NCBI RefSeq assembly: GCF_004295585.1
Contig: NZ_AP019400.1
Location: 434,001 to 498,000, forward strand
DNA from: Cohnella abietis
Lineage (GTDB): Bacteria > Bacillota > Bacilli > Paenibacillales > Paenibacillaceae
Length of the DNA: 64,000 bases
Direction of reading: 5' to 3'
Every line of letters begins with the position of its first letter. Within the stretch, counting starts at the first letter, position 1. Under the pieces are notes generated by a model. It was not told where the DNA came from. It saw only the letters and a program-made list of their open reading frames with translations, and ran no database searches. The translations under genes and the position numbers were made by a program. Positions 61,044-64,000 of the stretch are shown in pieces.

Positions 61044-61592
61044 ATGGTTATATTAAAAAAGGTTCGCGGATGGATAAGTTCAATAGTGATAGCCTTTGTT
61101 CTGTCCCTTATCATTGGCATTTTTATCATTCAGCCCTATAAAGTAGATGGGCACTCCATGGACCCGACCTTACAAGACAATCAAAGAGTGTTTATTTCTA
61201 AGCTGTCTCATACCTTCTCCTATTTACCTGAATATGGCGATATCGTCATTATTGATAGCCGCGTTAATCGTAATCGTACTTTCATGGACGATGTAATGGA
61301 CAACCCAGTATTCCAGCTGTTCTCCAATAAAGATGAGCGTACCTTTTATATTAAAAGGGTCATAGGCAAGCCTGGTGATGTACTGGAATTTAAGAATAGT
61401 AAGGTTTATCGTAATGGTGAGCTATTAAATGAACCTTATATTCAAGAAACTATGAGCTATACTTCTGATGAGCAATGGGTCGTGCCGGACAATCATGTGT
61501 TCGTAATGGGCGATAATCGCAATCATAGTGAGGATAGCAGGATAATTGGATTTATTCCGTTAAACCATGTTATTGGCAAAAAGGTTCTATAG
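61044..61592 (+). CDS. lepB: Signal peptidase I
   Basis: A membrane serine protease of 182 residues that removes signal peptides from exported proteins. One N-terminal helix (WISSIVIAFVLSLIIGIFII) is followed by the catalytic serine in DGHSMDPTL (Ser near 38) and the catalytic lysine in YIKRVIGKPGD (near 106), and the conserved VMGDNRNHSEDSR box. The ATG at 61044 has AAGGGA before it. Short, SipS-like size. Adjacent genes give no hint of a dedicated substrate. Confidence 0.93.
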   Translation: MVILKKVRGWISSIVIAFVLSLIIGIFIIQPYKVDGHSMDPTLQDNQRVFISKLSHTFSYLPEYGDIVIIDSRVNRNRTFMDDVMDNPVFQLFSNKDERTFYIKRVIGKPGDVLEFKNSKVYRNGELLNEPYIQETMSYTSDEQWVVPDNHVFVMGDNRNHSEDSRIIGFIPLNHVIGKKVL

Positions 61593-61684
61593 GACAGCGA
61601 ACCGTTGCTTACGATTCAGAATGGGTTCAGAAATTCAAAATATACTGGAGTGAGATAGCCTGCGCTTTTTCGCTTCGTAGTGGA

Positions 61685-61723
61685 TAGCCTGTTGAGACAA
61701 TGACTCTCAATAGGCTTCTTTTC
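61685..61723 (+). terminator. Terminator of the signal peptidase gene
   Basis: AGCCTGTTGAGA/TCTCAATAGGCT twelve-base stem with one mismatch, eight-base loop, then TTCTTTTCT. Confidence 0.75.
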
Positions 61724-61807
61724 TATATCGTTCTGAGCGGACAAGCTCTATAATTTCTATGAAGATACAAAGGCAACGTACGATTATACCTACCGAGGAG
61801 TCGGATG

Positions 61808-64000
61808 ATGAATAAACGAAAGCTTGTTATCAGTTTCATTTTGTTAACACTGTTCCTCGTATCTACTGTCATCATTATTTTTGTGGAATCTGGGACGAAG
61901 GATAAAGTACTAGCTAAGGGTGGCATTATCGATTTGAGGGATTGGGATTTCCCTACATCCGGAACCGTAAAATTAGACGGTGAGTGGGAGTTCTACTCGA
62001 ACCAGCTGTTAACGCCTGATGATTTTTCTGTAAGAGACGAGGAGAGCAGCTCTCCATCCCATCTGGCTGACGGGCAAATCGTCAACATTCCTGGTAAATG
62101 GAACAGCTATTTGCACCCTGGTGGCAAATCCAACGGAATAGGCTACGGGACTTACAGGTTGCTTATTAAGCTTCCTCAGAATTCAGAAGGAATTTACGGC
62201 ATTAAAACTTCAAATATAAGAATGTCTAACAAGATATACATGAACGGTCAGGAAATCGGAGCGAGTGGGATGCCTTCCGCCCGTCCATCCGAAGGCGTGC
62301 AGAACAATGTACCCTATGTTGGCGTTGCTCCTGTTAAGGGAGACAGCGTTGAACTGATCGTACAAGTTGCCAATTATAGCTACGTGACCGGAGGGATCAT
62401 CTACTCGATTGCCTTCGGTGATCAAGCAAATATCATACATACCCAGGAGCTTGCGATTCTGAAGGATGCACTGCCTATTGCTGGGTTATTAATCTCAGGT
62501 ATATTCGGTCTTATGTTATTTGGATTTAGGAGGCAGGAGAAGGGACTGCTCTATCTTGGCTTGTTCTGCTTCGCCAGTCTAGTCTTTATGATCTCGCAGG
62601 GAGAGAAGCTGATTGTTCTCATCCAGCCAGGAATCCCCTATTGGATTGTGCTTAAGATTCAGCCCATCTCTTCAACACTAGTGTATTACTTTCTCTTGCG
62701 TTCGATAGCTGAATCCAATCCAGGAGCTACCAGTAAGCTTGCAACTCGAATTGCTATAATAAGCACGACGGCAATACTTACCCTCTTTATTGTTATGCCT
62801 ACGACATTTATATCACGTTGGGAATTTCTTATTCTATTCAATGGTTTTATTCTGGTTGGCTTCTGCTTGTATCTCATGCTTAAGGGAAGAAATCAATGGG
62901 ATAAAGTTGATTTCTATTGGCTATTGAGCGCTCAGAGTATCTTCGTAATCATCGTTATCTATTTGCTTTATGTGTCTGGTATTTGGCCAGGGTTATATGT
63001 CATTACTTACGAGATGATTATTTTCTTCTTCGCTCAAGCTGTTCTGTTAGCCAAACGATTCACGAAATCAGCTCGGGAAGTCGAGAAGTTGTCGGAAAAG
63101 CTTCTCACACTTGATGGATTGAAGGATGAGTTCATGGCTGATACGTCCCACGAGCTAAGAACCCCGCTGCATGGGATGATCAATATCGCTCAGTCCATGC
63201 TGGAGGGGGCAACAGGCTCGCTTGCGAACGAGAAGCAGGCCGAGCATCTGTCTATGATCGTAACAACAGGCAAGCAATTGTCTTTGATTATTAACGACAT
63301 CCTGGAGTTCGCTGAGCTGCGTGGCGGTGCATTAAAGTTGGATAAGCGTGCGGTTCATCTTCAGCCTGTTGTTCATGCGGTTGTTGAGGTCATGGGGCAT
63401 ATGATAACAGAGAAGGAGGTACGGTTAATACAACGAATACCTGCCACATTACCTTTACTGAATACGGATGAGGATCGATTACGCCAAATCCTTTATAATT
63501 TGCTAGGTAACGCGGCTAAAGCGACAAGCTTTGGGGAGATTATCGTCTCTGCAAGAACAGAGAACGGTTATGTAACAATTGAAGTTACAGATACAGGAAC
63601 AGGGATTTCTAAAGAGCTTCTCTCCATGATTTTTCCACCTGGTCACCGGAAACTACAAAACCGTTCCTTCAAGGGCTCAGGGCTCGGCTTGCGCATTACG
63701 AGGCAGTTAATTGAGCTAAGCGGGGGACGGCTTTGGGCCGAGTCGGAGCTAGGCAAAGGAACAACCTTTTCTTTTACGATACCTATAGCCGAAGAAGCGA
63801 AGTCCTCTGTCTACGCAACAACCTTACAGGAAACGGCGGCTACAGCAGCTACATCAGATTTAGGCTTTACCTTGGAACCCCGCCCACATTCCGTACCTTT
63901 GCCTAAGGAGTTTCGGATACTGGTCGTTGATGATGATCCAGTGAGCTTGCAGGTTCTCATTCACTTGTTATCCATCGAGCAGTGCGAGGTTATTCCGATA
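61808..64000 (+). CDS. Hybrid histidine kinase with 7TM sensor (cut by window end)
   Basis: At least 731 codons without a stop to the window edge. A signal anchor is followed by an extracellular beta-rich domain (about 40-210, 7TMR-DISM-like), seven hydrophobic helices (about 218-405) and a short coiled coil. The kinase follows: His in ADTSHELRTPLHGM near 443, N-box NLLGNAAKA, DTGTGIS and GSGLGLR. A receiver begins at the end (ILVVDDDPVSLQVL). GAGGAG precedes the ATG by seven bases. It senses an external signal and passes phosphate to its own receiver; the remainder and its output are outside the window. Confidence 0.9.
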   Translation, partial: MNKRKLVISFILLTLFLVSTVIIIFVESGTKDKVLAKGGIIDLRDWDFPTSGTVKLDGEWEFYSNQLLTPDDFSVRDEESSSPSHLADGQIVNIPGKWNSYLHPGGKSNGIGYGTYRLLIKLPQNSEGIYGIKTSNIRMSNKIYMNGQEIGASGMPSARPSEGVQNNVPYVGVAPVKGDSVELIVQVANYSYVTGGIIYSIAFGDQANIIHTQELAILKDALPIAGLLISGIFGLMLFGFRRQEKGLLYLGLFCFASLVFMISQGEKLIVLIQPGIPYWIVLKIQPISSTLVYYFLLRSIAESNPGATSKLATRIAIISTTAILTLFIVMPTTFISRWEFLILFNGFILVGFCLYLMLKGRNQWDKVDFYWLLSAQSIFVIIVIYLLYVSGIWPGLYVITYEMIIFFFAQAVLLAKRFTKSAREVEKLSEKLLTLDGLKDEFMADTSHELRTPLHGMINIAQSMLEGATGSLANEKQAEHLSMIVTTGKQLSLIINDILEFAELRGGALKLDKRAVHLQPVVHAVVEVMGHMITEKEVRLIQRIPATLPLLNTDEDRLRQILYNLLGNAAKATSFGEIIVSARTENGYVTIEVTDTGTGISKELLSMIFPPGHRKLQNRSFKGSGLGLRITRQLIELSGGRLWAESELGKGTTFSFTIPIAEEAKSSVYATTLQETAATAATSDLGFTLEPRPHSVPLPKEFRILVVDDDPVSLQVLIHLLSIEQCEVIPI

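Overview
The window looks like a chromosomal segment of a low-to-moderate GC Gram-positive spore-former of the Paenibacillaceae, most likely Paenibacillus. The evidence is the strong AGGAGG-type ribosome sites, consensus sigma-A promoters, S-layer homology (SLH) surface proteins, LplB/YtcP/lipoprotein sugar importers without their own ATPase, Btr-like AraC regulators fused to siderophore-binding domains, and the BlaI/M56 pairs. I see no rRNA, tRNA, CRISPR array, phage or complete insertion sequence.

0-10 kb holds housekeeping and stress genes: an aquaporin, an MFS exporter divergent from a cysteine-rich SufR-like regulator, a nine-copy 51-bp minisatellite, a GntR regulator, a lipoprotein with a gluzincin motif, a diguanylate cyclase, a TetR regulator and an OsmC-type peroxidase. 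10-16 kb is an iron region: a Btr-like AraC-binding-protein fusion, a Fur-boxed siderophore-binding lipoprotein, a ferredoxin-NADP reductase-like flavoprotein, and a second AraC gene that reads without a stop into a lipoprotein gene carrying its own intragenic Fur box. 16-24 kb has two BlaI/M56-protease pairs on either side of topB, then a DHA2 exporter.

25-35 kb is an accessory surface-protein region. Two SLH proteins and a 1078-residue exported protein with an internal 594-bp duplication are interspersed with gene debris: fragments of potA, an OmpR-type regulator, an SLH protein, a MazF/PemK-like toxin, a MarR-like protein and a sensor kinase. Copies of one dispersed repeat lie in the debris. 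An orphan response regulator with a SARP-like output domain closes the region.

36-50.6 kb is a carbohydrate locus. A LacI regulator, a ThuA protein and a VOC protein are on the minus strand. Across an array of about six palindromic operators lies a plus-strand operon: two permeases, a binding lipoprotein, a second ThuA, a sugar isomerase/epimerase, a medium-chain dehydrogenase, a second VOC protein, a ROK kinase, a signal-less GH9 glycosidase and a SIS-domain protein. My reading is import of a glycoside, intracellular cleavage by GH9, phosphorylation by ROK and isomerisation or deamination by the SIS protein, with the ThuA, isomerase, dehydrogenase and VOC proteins handling modified or oxidised sugars. 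The substrate is unknown; an amino-sugar glycoside is one possibility.

50.7-64 kb has a GNAT acetyltransferase, an SDR, a frameshifted LD-carboxypeptidase, a DoxX-MarR-luciferase-like oxidoreductase operon, a third iron locus (Btr-like regulator, Fur-boxed lipoprotein, FhuF-like reductase), a TetR/membrane-protein pair with mirror-image promoters and an apparently leaderless regulator, signal peptidase I, and a hybrid histidine kinase cut by the window end.
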